From NCBI RefSeq assembly GCF_014077005.1, contig NZ_JACGVC010000046.1, forward strand, positions 62,001 to 126,000: 64,000 nt of DNA, in the 5' to 3' direction. Shown here in pieces: positions 17,181-26,928 of this stretch. Numbering within the stretch: the stretch's first letter is position 1; every line of letters begins with the position of its first letter. The notes under the pieces are model-generated. The model saw only the letters and a program-made list of their open reading frames with translations. It had not been told where the DNA came from and did not search any database. A program made the translations under genes and the position numbers. The DNA comes from Colwellia sp. MB3u-45. GTDB lineage: Bacteria > Pseudomonadota > Gammaproteobacteria > Enterobacterales > Alteromonadaceae.

Positions 17181-17526
17181 GATGGTTGACGCCTTTTTAA
17201 TAAGTAGTTTATCGGTAAATAATGAGCGCTCACCACAGCTATATCATTTGATGGTTTTGCCTATGTTATTATACCATAGCTAACTGACTAAATTATTTTT
17301 TGCATATCTGTGCATTTATCTTCATATCCGTCCATAAAAATCGCGCGATTAAGTTCACTAGGATTAAGTTCAATAGTGAGCAGACTAAATACTAAGCTCC
17401 ACGCCATTAAAAAAACAAAGACAGACCTTTCTATCTCATCGTTATTCAGTTGCTATTGTTGCACTTTTATCGATATTATAAGGCCACAGCCTATGATCAA
17501 AAGTTATCAATCGCACTGCTGCACCC
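17181..17526. other. Gap without a recognised gene
   Basis: AT-rich intergenic region between the divergent hypothetical gene and the PepSY pair. A frame at 17310-17546 is not persuasive (no ribosome site, low-complexity Ser/Cys content). No operator could be assigned. Confidence 0.4.
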
Positions 17527-18420
17527 ATGATGGGTGGATTCGTTAACGCGGTAACACTCACACCCTTAACTACTGCCAGTAGAATAGCTATTGTGGAGAA
17601 TAACCTAATTAAAACAACATTGACTAAAGCTAGAACAATAAGAAAAAAGCCTTTAAAACTCTTTAATCTCAGTCATAAGTTGCATAAATGGTTGATGTTA
17701 TTTATTGGTGCGCAATTTGTTATTTGGTCTGTTACGGGTGCTTATATGGTCTTTTTTAATCTTGATTATATTCACGGTGATAGCTTAATTATCAACCATC
17801 AAAATAAAATAAAATCAGAGAACTTAACATACTCCTCGTCAACCTTATTTCAACAATATCCACGGGCTAAAAACTTAAGTGTTGGCATGCTAGTGAACCG
17901 TGAAGTCTATCGCTTTAACATAGCAAAACAAGCATTTATAATTGATGCACAGAGCGGCGAACCGTTATCGCCATTAAATAAAAATACCGCAATTACCATA
18001 GCAAAGCAGCTTTATTCTGGTGATGGCAAAGTACTGAATGCCGAGCTAATAACCACAAATCCACACTTTGGCTTAAGTGCTCGACATTTGCCCGTATGGC
18101 AGGTTAATTTTGACAACTTCGCCTCACCGTCGCTTTATATCTCAGTGAGTAACGGTAAACTTGTGAGCAAACGTCATCAACTTTGGTATTTGTTTGATTG
18201 GATGTTTCGCTTGCATATCATGGATTATGGCGACGACGAAGATGTCAGTAATTGGTTGCTGTTTTTTATTGCTTCATTGGGATTTTTTGCTGCCTTTAGT
18301 GGTTTAGTACTGACTTATTTCAAAGTGATCAAACCGATAATAATCTCACGTAGAAAAAGCCGTGATAGGGCTAAAAAAGCGCAACAAGATAACCGCTTAC
18401 CTTTTGGAGATAAGTCATGA
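17527..18420 (+). CDS. PepSY-associated TM domain protein
   Basis: A 297-residue membrane protein with helices near residues 58-77 (WLMLFIGAQFVIWSVTGAYMVFF) and 243-265 (LLFFIASLGFFAAFSGLVLTYF). Between them lies an extracytoplasmic PepSY-like domain. The LHKWLMLFIGAQFVIWSVTG segment is typical of PepSY-TM proteins, often linked to iron-uptake reductases or TonB systems. The start is uncertain; about 45 poorly structured residues precede the first helix and no clear ribosome site is seen. Its stop overlaps the start of the next PepSY gene by four bases, so the two are translationally coupled. Confidence 0.8.
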   Translation: MMGGFVNAVTLTPLTTASRIAIVENNLIKTTLTKARTIRKKPLKLFNLSHKLHKWLMLFIGAQFVIWSVTGAYMVFFNLDYIHGDSLIINHQNKIKSENLTYSSSTLFQQYPRAKNLSVGMLVNREVYRFNIAKQAFIIDAQSGEPLSPLNKNTAITIAKQLYSGDGKVLNAELITTNPHFGLSARHLPVWQVNFDNFASPSLYISVSNGKLVSKRHQLWYLFDWMFRLHIMDYGDDEDVSNWLLFFIASLGFFAAFSGLVLTYFKVIKPIIISRRKSRDRAKKAQQDNRLPFGDKS

Positions 18421-19142
18421 TGCTTTGGATAAGAAAAATTCATAAATGGGCCTCATTACTCATCGGTCTGCAACTACTTATTTGGCTAACCAGTGGCTTA
18501 GTCTTCAATGTCATTGATCACAAAAAAGCCCGCGGTAATGCTTATCGTCAAACGGCCATGGCCGAGCAGCCAACGCTGGCAAACCAAGCACTGTTACCCG
18601 TTAAAAGCATACTAAAATTATACCCGGCTACGCTTGAACTCAACCAAGTCAGTATTCTCTCGCAGCCTTATTACCTGCTAACTCAACAGCAAGGCTTATA
18701 TCGCCACTTTGCCAACAGTTACCATATCGTTAATGCTATTACCGGTGAGCTAACCTTGGTGGATGAAACATTCGCCAAAGCTATTGCCAAAGCGACTTAT
18801 AATGGCCCAGGTAATATTAAATCTGTCGCGTTAATAACGCCGCCAATTGCCGATTTTCTCAAACATAAAAATCCCAGTTGGCAAATTAATTTTGCTGATG
18901 ACTTAGCCACCAGTGTTTATGTTGAACAAGGCTCTGGTCGTTTAGTGGGCCATAGTAATAGTGATAAACGCTTTGCCGATTTTTTCTTTATGTTGCACTT
19001 TATGGATTACGGCAGTGCCGGCAGCTTCAACACAATTCAAATGATATTATTTGCTTTTATCACATTATGGCTCACGCTTTCTGGTTTGATATGGACATTA
19101 CATTTGCTGCGAAAAGGTCAATACCGCTTAAAGAAATTTTAG
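18417..19142 (+). CDS. Second PepSY-type membrane protein
   Basis: A 241-residue protein with the same layout as its upstream neighbour: helix near residues 10-30 (WASLLIGLQLLIWLTSGLVFN), a periplasmic PepSY domain, then a helix near 208-230 (MILFAFITLWLTLSGLIWTLHLL). The IRKIHKWASLLIGLQLLIW segment parallels the LSHKLHKWLMLFIGAQFVIW of the first, so the pair are diverged paralogues. Their ATGA overlap indicates one operon and probably one complex. The precise role is unknown; PepSY-TM proteins are often tied to metal or heme reduction. Confidence 0.8.
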   Translation: MMLWIRKIHKWASLLIGLQLLIWLTSGLVFNVIDHKKARGNAYRQTAMAEQPTLANQALLPVKSILKLYPATLELNQVSILSQPYYLLTQQQGLYRHFANSYHIVNAITGELTLVDETFAKAIAKATYNGPGNIKSVALITPPIADFLKHKNPSWQINFADDLATSVYVEQGSGRLVGHSNSDKRFADFFFMLHFMDYGSAGSFNTIQMILFAFITLWLTLSGLIWTLHLLRKGQYRLKKF

Positions 19143-19149
19143 CTCCATC

Positions 19150-19197
19150 GCCATAGTGCTAGCCATATTTATAGCCATAGTTCTAGCCATAGTTCTG
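19150..19197 (+). repeat. Four tandem 12-bp repeats after the PepSY stop codon
   Basis: Unit GCCATAGTTCTA, four copies at 19150, 19162, 19174 and 19186 with a few substitutions, beginning eight bases after the stop codon. No hairpin or T-run accompanies it. Confidence 0.7.
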
Positions 19198-19300
19198 CTC
19201 CTCATATTGATGATAGTAATAGTACAAAGCTAAACACTTTATTTTAATTTGCTCTGCCAGCGGTTACTATAGCTGCCCATGTATATTGTAGAATAACCTA

Positions 19301-20200
19301 ATGACAAAATTAATTAGCCTTCTTTGCATCGCACTCACGTTTTTAAGCACCACAACTTTTGCAGAAACCTTAAAAGTCGCTTCTTGGAATATCGCCTGGT
19401 TGGGTTCTCATGAATATAACCAACGCAAAGACTCCGATTACCAAAAATTAGCGCGCTATGCACGCGAATTAGATGCCGATGTCATTGCCTTACAAGAAGT
19501 TGAAAGCGCAAAATGGGCACAAAAAGTTTTTGGTGACGACTATGACTATTTTTTCACCACAAAAGACTGGGTGCAGCGTGTTGGTGTCGCGGTAAGAAAA
19601 AGCAGCGGCTATAAAGCCAGTGCGGTCGAATACCGTGAACTTGACCAAGGCCTTGCGCGCCGAGGCATGGACGTTACCCTAACAAAAAATGGTAAGAGTG
19701 TGCGCTTATTAGCTGTGCACATGAAATCAGGCTGTTTCGATAACGCACTTGATCAAGCCAGCATTGCTAAAATGCCCAATAGTAATGAAAAAGAACAATA
19801 TGCAAAAATTGCCTGTGCAGAACTTGCCAAGCAAGCCAAGCCATTAGAAGCTTGGGTTGATGCCCGCGCTGAAGAAGGTATTCCCTTTATATTACTCGGT
19901 GACTTTAACCGTCGCTTTGTTAAAGACATAGCGTTAAATTACACTGAAGTACAAGGTTTGTGGCAAACCATTAATGATGAAGGTAGCGAAGCACTTTGGG
20001 CGCCTACTATTACAGCAGAATCACAATGCTGGGGCGGGTATTACAAAGACTATATCGACCATATAATTTTTGATCCCAAAGCAAAAGCACATTATGTTGA
20101 AAACTCATTTGAGCAATTAGTCTTTGAGCCAAAATACACCCGAGAGCTTAGTCAAAAACTAAGTGATCACTGCCCTATTTCAATAAAGTTGGCACTGTAA
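19301..20200 (+). CDS. Secreted endonuclease/exonuclease/phosphatase family protein
   Basis: A 299-residue protein with a clear signal peptide (cut near TTFA-ETLK). The EEP fold motifs are present in order: VASWNIAWLG (Asn), ALQEVES (metal-binding Glu), LLAVHMKSGC (His), LLGDFNRRF (Asp and Asn) and the terminal SDHCPISI (Asp-His). It probably hydrolyses phosphodiesters, such as extracellular DNA, or a phosphorylated lipid or inositol; the substrate is not decided by the sequence. It stands alone, followed by a strong terminator. Confidence 0.85.
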   Translation: MTKLISLLCIALTFLSTTTFAETLKVASWNIAWLGSHEYNQRKDSDYQKLARYARELDADVIALQEVESAKWAQKVFGDDYDYFFTTKDWVQRVGVAVRKSSGYKASAVEYRELDQGLARRGMDVTLTKNGKSVRLLAVHMKSGCFDNALDQASIAKMPNSNEKEQYAKIACAELAKQAKPLEAWVDARAEEGIPFILLGDFNRRFVKDIALNYTEVQGLWQTINDEGSEALWAPTITAESQCWGGYYKDYIDHIIFDPKAKAHYVENSFEQLVFEPKYTRELSQKLSDHCPISIKLAL

Positions 20201-20210
20201 GCGCTTGTTA

Positions 20211-20248
20211 ACCACCCAGCATTCATTAATGCTGGGTGGTATTTTTAT
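20211..20248 (+). terminator. Strong intrinsic terminator
   Basis: A perfect 13-bp stem (ACCACCCAGCATT at 20211-20223 with 20228-20240), a 4-base loop and ATTTTTAT after it, just downstream of the nuclease gene. Confidence 0.9.
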
Positions 20249-20385
20249 AACGTATTATAGTCTGGCTATTAAACTTGTCAGTCATTGTGCTAAGCAGACA
20301 TGGTTTCAAAAGTTGTCGCAACAACCCATGCCTGAGCTAGTGACAATGTAAGCAGCAACGTTTAGGCTAAACGGTGAAATTAACC

Positions 20386-21054
20386 ATGAATGATATCCAG
20401 AATAATATTCAGAGTGCAACGAAAGAATACGTCATTTTATTGCACGGTTTAGCGCGCTCAGCACACTCCATGGACAAAATGGCACAACGCTTAACCGAGC
20501 AAGGTTACCACGTGTTAAATATTGACTATCCTTCACGTGCTTACTCTATTGAACAGTTGGCAGAACAAACCATTTCAGATGCGTTAGCACAATGCCACAA
20601 CATGCCGGTCAGCTTTGTAACCCATTCAATGGGTGGCATTTTAGTACGGCAATTTCTCAGTCACCATAGTATTAAAAACCTCAATAAAGTGGTTATGCTT
20701 GGGCCACCAAACAAAGGCACTGAAATTGTTGACAAGCTGGGTAATTTACCCGGTTTTCACTTAGTAAATGGTGATGCAGGCATGCAATTAGGTACTGGCG
20801 CATTAAGTGTGCCTAACCAATTAGGCAAGGCTAATTTTGATGTCGGCATTATTGCGGGCACCCAAAGCATAAACTTGCTGTTATCGACCCTCATTCCTGA
20901 TGCTGATGACGGTAAAGTCTCGGTCGAAAGTACTAAAATTGATGGCATGAATGATCATATTGAAATACCAACCTCTCATGTCTTTATGATGCGAAATGAC
21001 GCGGTTATCGCGCAAGTCATTAGTTACCTCAAACAAGGTAAATTTAACCGCTAA
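20386..21054 (+). CDS. Alpha/beta hydrolase (lipase/PGAP1-like)
   Basis: About 222 residues from the ATG at 20386, which has GGTGA ten bases ahead; a GTG four codons earlier is less likely. The oxyanion segment VILLHGLARS and the nucleophile elbow FVTHSMGGIL (Ser of T-H-S-M-G) are clear. The later GPPNKGTEI is typical of lipase-like proteins annotated as acetyltransferases or hydrolases with alpha/beta fold. The catalytic His is probably in PTSHVFM. There is no signal peptide, so it is likely cytoplasmic. Natural substrate unknown, probably an ester or acyl lipid. Confidence 0.82.
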   Translation: MNDIQNNIQSATKEYVILLHGLARSAHSMDKMAQRLTEQGYHVLNIDYPSRAYSIEQLAEQTISDALAQCHNMPVSFVTHSMGGILVRQFLSHHSIKNLNKVVMLGPPNKGTEIVDKLGNLPGFHLVNGDAGMQLGTGALSVPNQLGKANFDVGIIAGTQSINLLLSTLIPDADDGKVSVESTKIDGMNDHIEIPTSHVFMMRNDAVIAQVISYLKQGKFNR

Positions 21055-21231
21055 TATAACGATAATAGTACTGACGATATTGTTTAAGCCCTGATAACTA
21101 AAAATAATATCTGACTGCCTGCGAGCACAAACCATCTCAATAAAGACTAAAGTCTGATTGACAATCCCATCCACGTTGACTACGGTAAATTACAAAAATA
21201 AATTGGTTAAATAACCACGCGGTAATAAGTC

Positions 21232-22866
21232 ATGTCAACAAATCGTCAGATTGCAGTCTCACTAGCTTTACTTGCGGCCACTTTAATAGCATTGCTATTA
21301 ATTGTCTTAGCACAGATAACAACCAGTATAACTTGGTATGTATCATCTATATTTATAGCAAGCCTTGTTATTTTTTTCGTCAGTATCAACTTTGTAATTA
21401 AGAAAAATCAACAAAATCAGCGTCAGTTATTGCTTCACGCTTTAAAGCTTGATATTTCCACCAACCAATCTTTGCAGGATATTCTCTGCAATCAGGCGAG
21501 TAAAACCAGCATAGCAGGAAAAAATATTGACGATAAAGCCAGCGAGTTAGCTATTAACTCTGCAGAAGTCAGTTTTTTCCTTGAAAAGCTCAGTAGTGCT
21601 ATTGAATTATCGAGTGAAGATGTTGATCGGCTGGCCAGTGCTGCGGAGCAAATGTCTATTAGTATTAAGGTGATGAATGACAATGCTGCAATAGCATCGC
21701 AACAATCTAGCCAAGCCATGACAGCAACGTCCGCCGGCTCACAGCAGCTAAATGACAATGTCGAGGTAATCGAGCAACTCAATAGTGATGTGATCAATGC
21801 CGCTGAAAAAATAAAATCGCTCTCACAAAAAGCCACTAAAATTCAAAATATCACTAATGTTATCGATGGAATTTCACGCCAAACCAACCTCTTGGCATTA
21901 AATGCGGCGATAGAAGCTGCGCGTGCTGGCGAACAAGGTCGAGGCTTTGCGGTTGTGGCCGATGAAGTCAGAGCATTAGCATCGAAGACAGCTGAGGCAA
22001 CAGATCAAATTGGTAGCATGCTCACCCAGATCAATGAGGAAACGTTACAAACCACTGAGGTTATGGCGCAAGTTGTTCAGCAAAGCCATAATATTGTTAG
22101 CAGTATGGGTTCACTCGCTATTTCATTAAGTGATATCAATCAAAAAATGACTGAGTCGTCTGATGCCAGCAACCTCATCAGTAACGCACTAGAAGAACAC
22201 AATGCCACCAGTGATGAAATTTCCATGGCGATCACAAATTTGCATGACTTTTTGCTCGAAAAAAGTAAAGAAACCCATATAGTTTCAGATAAAGCAAAAG
22301 CGCTATGCGAAAGTACCGAGTCAATATTCATCGATCTGGCTGAATTCAACACTGGCTCTTTAGTGGAAAAAATTTGTTGGCAAGCACAGCTTGCCGCACA
22401 ACAAGTAGCCACTATGTTCAGTGATAAAATTTCACGCAATGAAATTAGCCAACAAGCTCTTTTTAACTTTAGTTATAGTAAGATTGCCAATACCAATCCG
22501 CAAAAATATCACAGCACTTTCGATGACTTTACCGATAAATTTTTACCGGCTATTCAAGAGCCTATTTTAAAAGAAAACCTTGAAGTTGTCTTTGCTGGCG
22601 CCGTCGATATCAACGGCTACTTTCCTACTCATAACCAACGTTATTCGCAACCGCTAACCGGTAACATCGCCACTGACAGCATTAATAATCGCACTAAGCG
22701 AATATTTGACGATAGCACAGGCATTCGATGTGGCCAGCACAGGCATAAATTTCTTCTGCAAACATACAAGCGTGATACAGGTGAAGTTATGCATGATGTT
22801 TCTGCGCCAATTATCGTCAACGGCCAACACTGGGGCGGCTTTCGTATCGGCTTTAAAGCACAATAA
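21232..22866 (+). CDS. Methyl-accepting chemotaxis protein with C-terminal sensory-like domain
   Basis: A 544-residue chemoreceptor. Two adjacent N-terminal helices (about 8-28 and 34-55) leave almost no periplasmic loop. A coiled-coil signalling domain follows, with the conserved tip [19 protein letters not shown] and [17 protein letters not shown]. The last 150 residues form a cytoplasmic domain ending [11 protein letters not shown], a terminus found in receptors with cytoplasmic C-terminal sensor modules. Because the periplasmic sensor is missing, sensing is probably intracellular. There are no che genes nearby. Ligand unknown. Confidence 0.9.
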   Translation: MSTNRQIAVSLALLAATLIALLLIVLAQITTSITWYVSSIFIASLVIFFVSINFVIKKNQQNQRQLLLHALKLDISTNQSLQDILCNQASKTSIAGKNIDDKASELAINSAEVSFFLEKLSSAIELSSEDVDRLASAAEQMSISIKVMNDNAAIASQQSSQAMTATSAGSQQLNDNVEVIEQLNSDVINAAEKIKSLSQKATKIQNITNVIDGISRQTNLLALNAAIEAARAGEQGRGFAVVADEVRALASKTAEATDQIGSMLTQINEETLQTTEVMAQVVQQSHNIVSSMGSLAISLSDINQKMTESSDASNLISNALEEHNATSDEISMAITNLHDFLLEKSKETHIVSDKAKALCESTESIFIDLAEFNTGSLVEKICWQAQLAAQQVATMFSDKISRNEISQQALFNFSYSKIANTNPQKYHSTFDDFTDKFLPAIQEPILKENLEVVFAGAVDINGYFPTHNQRYSQPLTGNIATDSINNRTKRIFDDSTGIRCGQHRHKFLLQTYKRDTGEVMHDVSAPIIVNGQHWGGFRIGFKAQ

Positions 22867-23252
22867 TGTTGAGCAACACCTCAGTGCTATTGTGAAATAA
22901 TTATGAAAGTTTCAAATTAACGATGCCAATCAGATAAAAGTTTAGTATGGTAACTTTGAGGGTTTGTTAAACTTTTTGATGATTTTTACCCGTGATTATT
23001 CGCTTTTGATCATAGGACAGTGCATATACTTAGCCATTATTTTAGTCAAACATCTGATGATGATGAAAAGGACTAACAGTGCTACTGATTGCCTTCAATA
23101 TCACTTGCTGTTTGCTGTGAGGAGTTTACATAGCACAGGTTGCTAGATACCTTGCACCGCGATCAAGCTGTATTGAATGCAAAAAAAGAAACATGAAAAA
23201 TTAACACCCCCTACCAAAGCAGTATTTAATAAATCTAGGTGAGGGAATCAAG
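22867..23252. other. Gap without a recognised gene
   Basis: AT-rich. A 60-residue frame at 22964-23146 lacks a ribosome site and family features and was not accepted. A good ribosome site (GAGGG) closes the gap before the next gene. Confidence 0.4.
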
Positions 23253-23594
23253 ATGATATTATTGAAAAAATTAACGCGATCAACTGTTGTGGTATTAAGT
23301 GCGATATCGAGTTTTACGTCGGCAAACGAAATGGAAATCACGGCTATAAAACAAGTGATTTCAGAAAACAGCAAACGCCATACCTATAGCGGCAATGTCA
23401 GAATTGCTTTTGCCCATGGCAACTTGTCGACTAAATCAAGTCGTGCTTCTTTTCAAAAAGGTAAAACTGTGATGGAAGGTGATGTAGAGATTATGCTCAG
23501 TAACGCCATTGCCAAAACTCAAAGAGTGACTTTCATACCCTCACAGCAGGGCTTAGTGGCTGAAATGGATAAAGTTACCTTTACCTATAAATAA
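23253..23594 (+). CDS. LptA/OstA-like periplasmic protein
   Basis: A 113-residue protein with a signal peptide (cut near SSFTSA-NEM). A short OstA-like domain follows: YSGNVRIAFAHGNLSTKSSRASF, then VMEGDVEIMLSNAIAKTQRVTFIPSQQGL. That pattern of strands resembles LptA, which bridges lipopolysaccharide across the periplasm, but this protein is shorter and stands away from lptB or rpoN genes. It may be an accessory paralogue. The ATG has GAGGG ten bases upstream. Confidence 0.72.
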   Translation: MILLKKLTRSTVVVLSAISSFTSANEMEITAIKQVISENSKRHTYSGNVRIAFAHGNLSTKSSRASFQKGKTVMEGDVEIMLSNAIAKTQRVTFIPSQQGLVAEMDKVTFTYK

Positions 23595-23676
23595 CCACGA
23601 AAAATAGCGCGTTAGCCTTATTGTTGATGCGATATTCATAGGGATAGTTTTTATCGCTCGGCGTTTGTGCTGATAA

Positions 23677-23720
23677 CAGTTAAATTCCAGTTAACTTGAT
23701 TGACTGAAGTACACCTACAC
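23677..23720. repeat. REP-like element, copy 2
   Basis: Related to the copies at 12776 and 62619 (GTTAAATTCCAGTTAACTTG followed by GACTGAAGT). It lies in the convergent gap between the LptA-like and AraC-type genes, together with copy 3. Confidence 0.45.
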
Positions 23721-23777
23721 TGTGCTTACGGGTATCAATCTAGCCTTGGGTAATTGTTTATGTAGGCCATTTTTTAT

Positions 23778-23807
23778 GTAGGTCGGACTTTAGTCCGTCA
23801 GCTGTTA
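23778..23807. repeat. REP-like element, copy 3
   Basis: A 30-base segment with palindromic core CGGACTTTAGTCCG. It is identical at 29 of 30 positions to the reverse complement of 62492-62521. Confidence 0.75.
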
Positions 23808-23900
23808 AGCGGGCGATTACTGTCATGGGGCAAATATGAACCGCAAAGTTAATTTCACCTGAGATGGCAATCATTAACCTTTAAAATAGCTAAGCAACAG

Positions 23901-24797
23901 TCAACTCTCTATGGTTCTGGGTGTGGCGTTAAAATGGCGCTTAAATTCGCGGCTAAATTGTGAAGGGCTAGTATACCCCACCAACATTGCCGCCTCTGTT
24001 GCCTGTTTACCTTCTGTTACAATCAGATCTTTGGCTTTGTTTAAACGTATTTTTTTTAAATATTGTAAGGGTGTTTCACTGGTAACTTGTCGAAAAGCGC
24101 GATGAAAACCTGAAACGCTCATATGTGCTTGATTAGCCAAATGCTCAACCGATATTACCTCGGCATATTCTGTGTGCAGCGTATCAAGCACACGAGCAAT
24201 CCTAGCATAATGACCATCATGACGAGCTAAATCAAATAATATGTGGCCATTATCACCCACCAGGGCTCGGTAGACAATTTCTTCAACAATCGCTGGCCCA
24301 AGAATTTTTGCTTCAACATCTTCGTGTAGCACTTTGATTAATCGCGTAATAACACTATTGAAATTATCATCTAAACTATTTGATTTAACACCAAAATCTA
24401 ATGGCGTTTTATGACTCGGTGTTGCTAGATTACCTAACGTATTTTGTTCATTAATTTGGTTAACTAGTTTATGTAATATATGCGAGTCAACATCAATAAT
24501 TAACCCTAAAATAGGCAAGCCATGATCAGAAAATGCCTCACATTCTAATGGCATTGGCACACCTAACACTAAATAGTCACCTGAGCCATATTGCACACAA
24601 TTCTCTGCAACATAAATATTTTTACGCCCTTGCCCGATGACAATAATGCCCGACTGATAAAGTAATGGCTCTCGATCACTACCGGCACTAGCACGATAAA
24701 ATTTTACACCCGGAATCAGCGTTTGATAGCTGCCATTCAATGTATTCAATGATTTTAAATGCGCAAAAGACTGCATTAGTTGTGCTAAATTTTTCAT
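23901..24797 (-). CDS. AraC-family regulator, YqhC-like
   Basis: A 298-residue regulator. The N-terminal half matches the AraC_N type domain (RASAGSDREPLLYQSGIIVIGQGRKNIYV). The C-terminal 100 residues hold two helix-turn-helix motifs (VEHLANQAHMSVSGFHRAFRQ and ATEAAMLVGYTSPSQFSREFKRHF). It is transcribed divergently from the iron-type alcohol dehydrogenase gene. This is the arrangement of E. coli yqhC-yqhD, where the regulator turns on an aldehyde reductase in response to reactive aldehydes. The target assignment here is inference from that pairing. Confidence 0.88.
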   Translation of the reverse strand: MKNLAQLMQSFAHLKSLNTLNGSYQTLIPGVKFYRASAGSDREPLLYQSGIIVIGQGRKNIYVAENCVQYGSGDYLVLGVPMPLECEAFSDHGLPILGLIIDVDSHILHKLVNQINEQNTLGNLATPSHKTPLDFGVKSNSLDDNFNSVITRLIKVLHEDVEAKILGPAIVEEIVYRALVGDNGHILFDLARHDGHYARIARVLDTLHTEYAEVISVEHLANQAHMSVSGFHRAFRQVTSETPLQYLKKIRLNKAKDLIVTEGKQATEAAMLVGYTSPSQFSREFKRHFNATPRTIES

Positions 24798-24955
24798 AAC
24801 TCACTCAAACAATAAACATGTTTCTCATCACATTTATACAAATAGGCAATGATTATCGATAAAAACGTCTATTTACACAACATTTATTACAGTAATATGC
24901 AACTCAACATAAGCTGCTATGCTTTTTATTCGATAAATATTAAATGAGGTATCCC

Positions 24956-26104
24956 ATGGAATTTTCATACGTTAACCCAACTCAGATCCATTTTGGCCAA
25001 GGTAAAATTGCCAGTGTAACTGAGGCTATTCCAAGCACTAGCAAAGTGCTGGTTATTTACGGTGGTGGCTCAATCAAAAAAAATGGTGTTTATCAACAAG
25101 TACAAAATGCCTTAAGCCAGCATACTTGGATAGAGTTTTCCGGTGTTGAGCCTAATCCAACGATGGAGAATTTAGATAAGGCTGTTGCCCTAGTTAAAGC
25201 GGAAAAAGTTGATTTTATACTCGCGGTTGGTGGCGGTTCAGTGATCGATGGTGCGAAATATGTTGCTGCCGCTGCATGTTATGACGGTGCCGGCTGGGAC
25301 ATTCTATTAGGTAAGCATACCGTTACTAAAGCTATCGCCATTGGCGCTGTACTGACCTTACCTGCTACCGGCTCAGAGTCTAATTCGGGTTCCGTTATTA
25401 CCCGCGCAGAAACTCAAGATAAACTGCCATTCTCTTCACCAGCCGTGCAACCAAAGTTTGCCGTACTCGATGCCGATGCGATGAAAACATTACCAGAACG
25501 TCAATTAATTAATGGTTTGGTTGATGCTTGGGTACATACCTGTGAGCAATATTTAACTATGCCAACGGGTGCTATGGTACAGGACGGTTACGCAGAAGCC
25601 TTACTTAAAAACTTGCTAACTTTGGCTAAGCAATACGACCAACATGAAACACTACAATGGCGTGAAAATCTCATGTGGACAGCAAATCAAGCACTTAATG
25701 GCTTGATTGGTGCCGGTGTACCGCAAGACTGGGCAACACATATGATTGGCCATGAAATGACCGCACTTTACGGCGTTGATCACGCACGCTCATTGGCGAT
25801 TGTACAACCTTCATTATTGCGCAACCAACTAACGGTTAAAAAAGCTAAGTTAGAGCAGCTAGGTCATAATGTTTTTGCCTTAGCTGCAGGTGATGATTTA
25901 GCTGAACGCACAATTGTTGCTATTGAAGCCTTCTACCATAGCTTAAATGTTGCTACACAATTAACTGAACACGGCGATGATAAAGCTAGCGCTATTGATA
26001 AGATCATTGCACAGCTTGAAGCACACAAGATGACAGCGCTAGGTGAACACCAAGCCATTACCTTAACGCAAAGTCGTGAAATATTGCAGTTAGCGATTAA
26101 ATAA
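24956..26104 (+). CDS. Iron-containing alcohol dehydrogenase, YqhD-like
   Basis: A 382-residue group III dehydrogenase. The nucleotide motif AVGGGSVIDGAKYVA is near residue 93. The metal ligands fit LVDAWVHTCEQYL (Asp, His) and HMIGHEMTALYGVDHARSLA (two His). It probably reduces aldehydes with NADPH. The start at 24956 is chosen because GAGG lies eight bases ahead; an ATG four codons earlier would contain that site. A terminator hairpin follows. The divergent AraC-type gene probably controls it. Confidence 0.9.
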   Translation: MEFSYVNPTQIHFGQGKIASVTEAIPSTSKVLVIYGGGSIKKNGVYQQVQNALSQHTWIEFSGVEPNPTMENLDKAVALVKAEKVDFILAVGGGSVIDGAKYVAAAACYDGAGWDILLGKHTVTKAIAIGAVLTLPATGSESNSGSVITRAETQDKLPFSSPAVQPKFAVLDADAMKTLPERQLINGLVDAWVHTCEQYLTMPTGAMVQDGYAEALLKNLLTLAKQYDQHETLQWRENLMWTANQALNGLIGAGVPQDWATHMIGHEMTALYGVDHARSLAIVQPSLLRNQLTVKKAKLEQLGHNVFALAAGDDLAERTIVAIEAFYHSLNVATQLTEHGDDKASAIDKIIAQLEAHKMTALGEHQAITLTQSREILQLAIK

Positions 26105-26152
26105 CAGTCTGTAAGCTAATAGTCTGTAAAATGAGTAACGCTCAATAAAAAA

Positions 26153-26184
26153 CTAAGCGAGTAGTATTTTCAGTACTCGCTTAG
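26153..26184. terminator. Hairpin between the dehydrogenase and lipoprotein genes
   Basis: An 11-bp perfect stem (CTAAGCGAGTA with its complement at 26174-26184) and a 10-base loop. A-rich on the left, so it can serve the minus-strand gene; it lies in a convergent gap. Confidence 0.7.
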
Positions 26185-26192
26185 TATTGCCG

Positions 26193-26729
26193 CTATTTAC
26201 TTAACGGCTGATTTGATAACACACCTCTGATCTCGTTTAGCGCGTCTACCGCAAAACCTTGATCATAAAAGTATAATATTTTGCCTTTATTATTTAGCAG
26301 CACCACACGGGCATTAGAAATATTTTCATTACCGGTAAAAGCCTGAACTTGTTCACCATCGTCATAAATCGTCACTACCCCTTGCCATAGAGGTTTTGGA
26401 ATGCCAGATCGCATACCATTATCAATAAAGGTACTAAACATTTGTGGAAATAAGCCTTGAATAGTAGGTACTTCATAAACTTTTACCTGGGTATCGGTTA
26501 CATCTAAAGCAATTAACCAACGATCAATATCAAACTGTGAATTTTGCACATAACCAATCAAAAGTAAGGTTACGTCGTCAGTAAAATCACTTGGAATGGT
26601 GAATGATTTTTTTTCTAAGGTTTGACCTTCTACGGTTGGAAATATTGCTCCGGTAATATTTTTATTTGGATATTGTGTGCTACAAGCTGTTAGCAACAAT
26701 AGCACCAAAAAATAGCTAATTATTCGCAT
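26193..26729 (-). CDS. Lipoprotein, possible thioredoxin-like fold
   Basis: A 178-residue protein with a lipoprotein signal (LLLLTAC, cleavage before Cys16). The body contains FPTVEGQTLEKKSFTIPSD followed by VTLLLIGYVQNSQFDIDRW, and later VVLLNNKGKILYFYDQG. This recalls redoxin-like folds but has no CxxC or CxxxC, so a redox role is doubtful. It is monocistronic between a convergent dehydrogenase gene and the CNNM/CorC gene. Function unknown. Confidence 0.75.
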   Translation of the reverse strand: MRIISYFLVLLLLTACSTQYPNKNITGAIFPTVEGQTLEKKSFTIPSDFTDDVTLLLIGYVQNSQFDIDRWLIALDVTDTQVKVYEVPTIQGLFPQMFSTFIDNGMRSGIPKPLWQGVVTIYDDGEQVQAFTGNENISNARVVLLNNKGKILYFYDQGFAVDALNEIRGVLSNQPLSK

Positions 26730-26928
26730 GTTATGCTCCTGCTTAATCTGTTAAAAAACAATACGTCAGCGCTTTTATTTTGGTTCACAGCATAAACCAA
26801 TAAGCAGATGACATTTAATAGCAAAAATAGTCGAAAAGTGCCAATAAACGGGTGGAAATAATCATAGACTTTATGGTCTGATTAACCGATGAACTCAACA
26901 AAGTGTAGTACCATTACACAATAATATG

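Noticed and set aside
17310-17546. 78-residue frame before the PepSY pair
   Set aside because: Low-complexity Ser/Cys content, no ribosome site, overlaps the start of the PepSY gene in another frame.
22964-23146. 60-residue frame before the LptA-like gene
   Set aside because: No ribosome site or family features.
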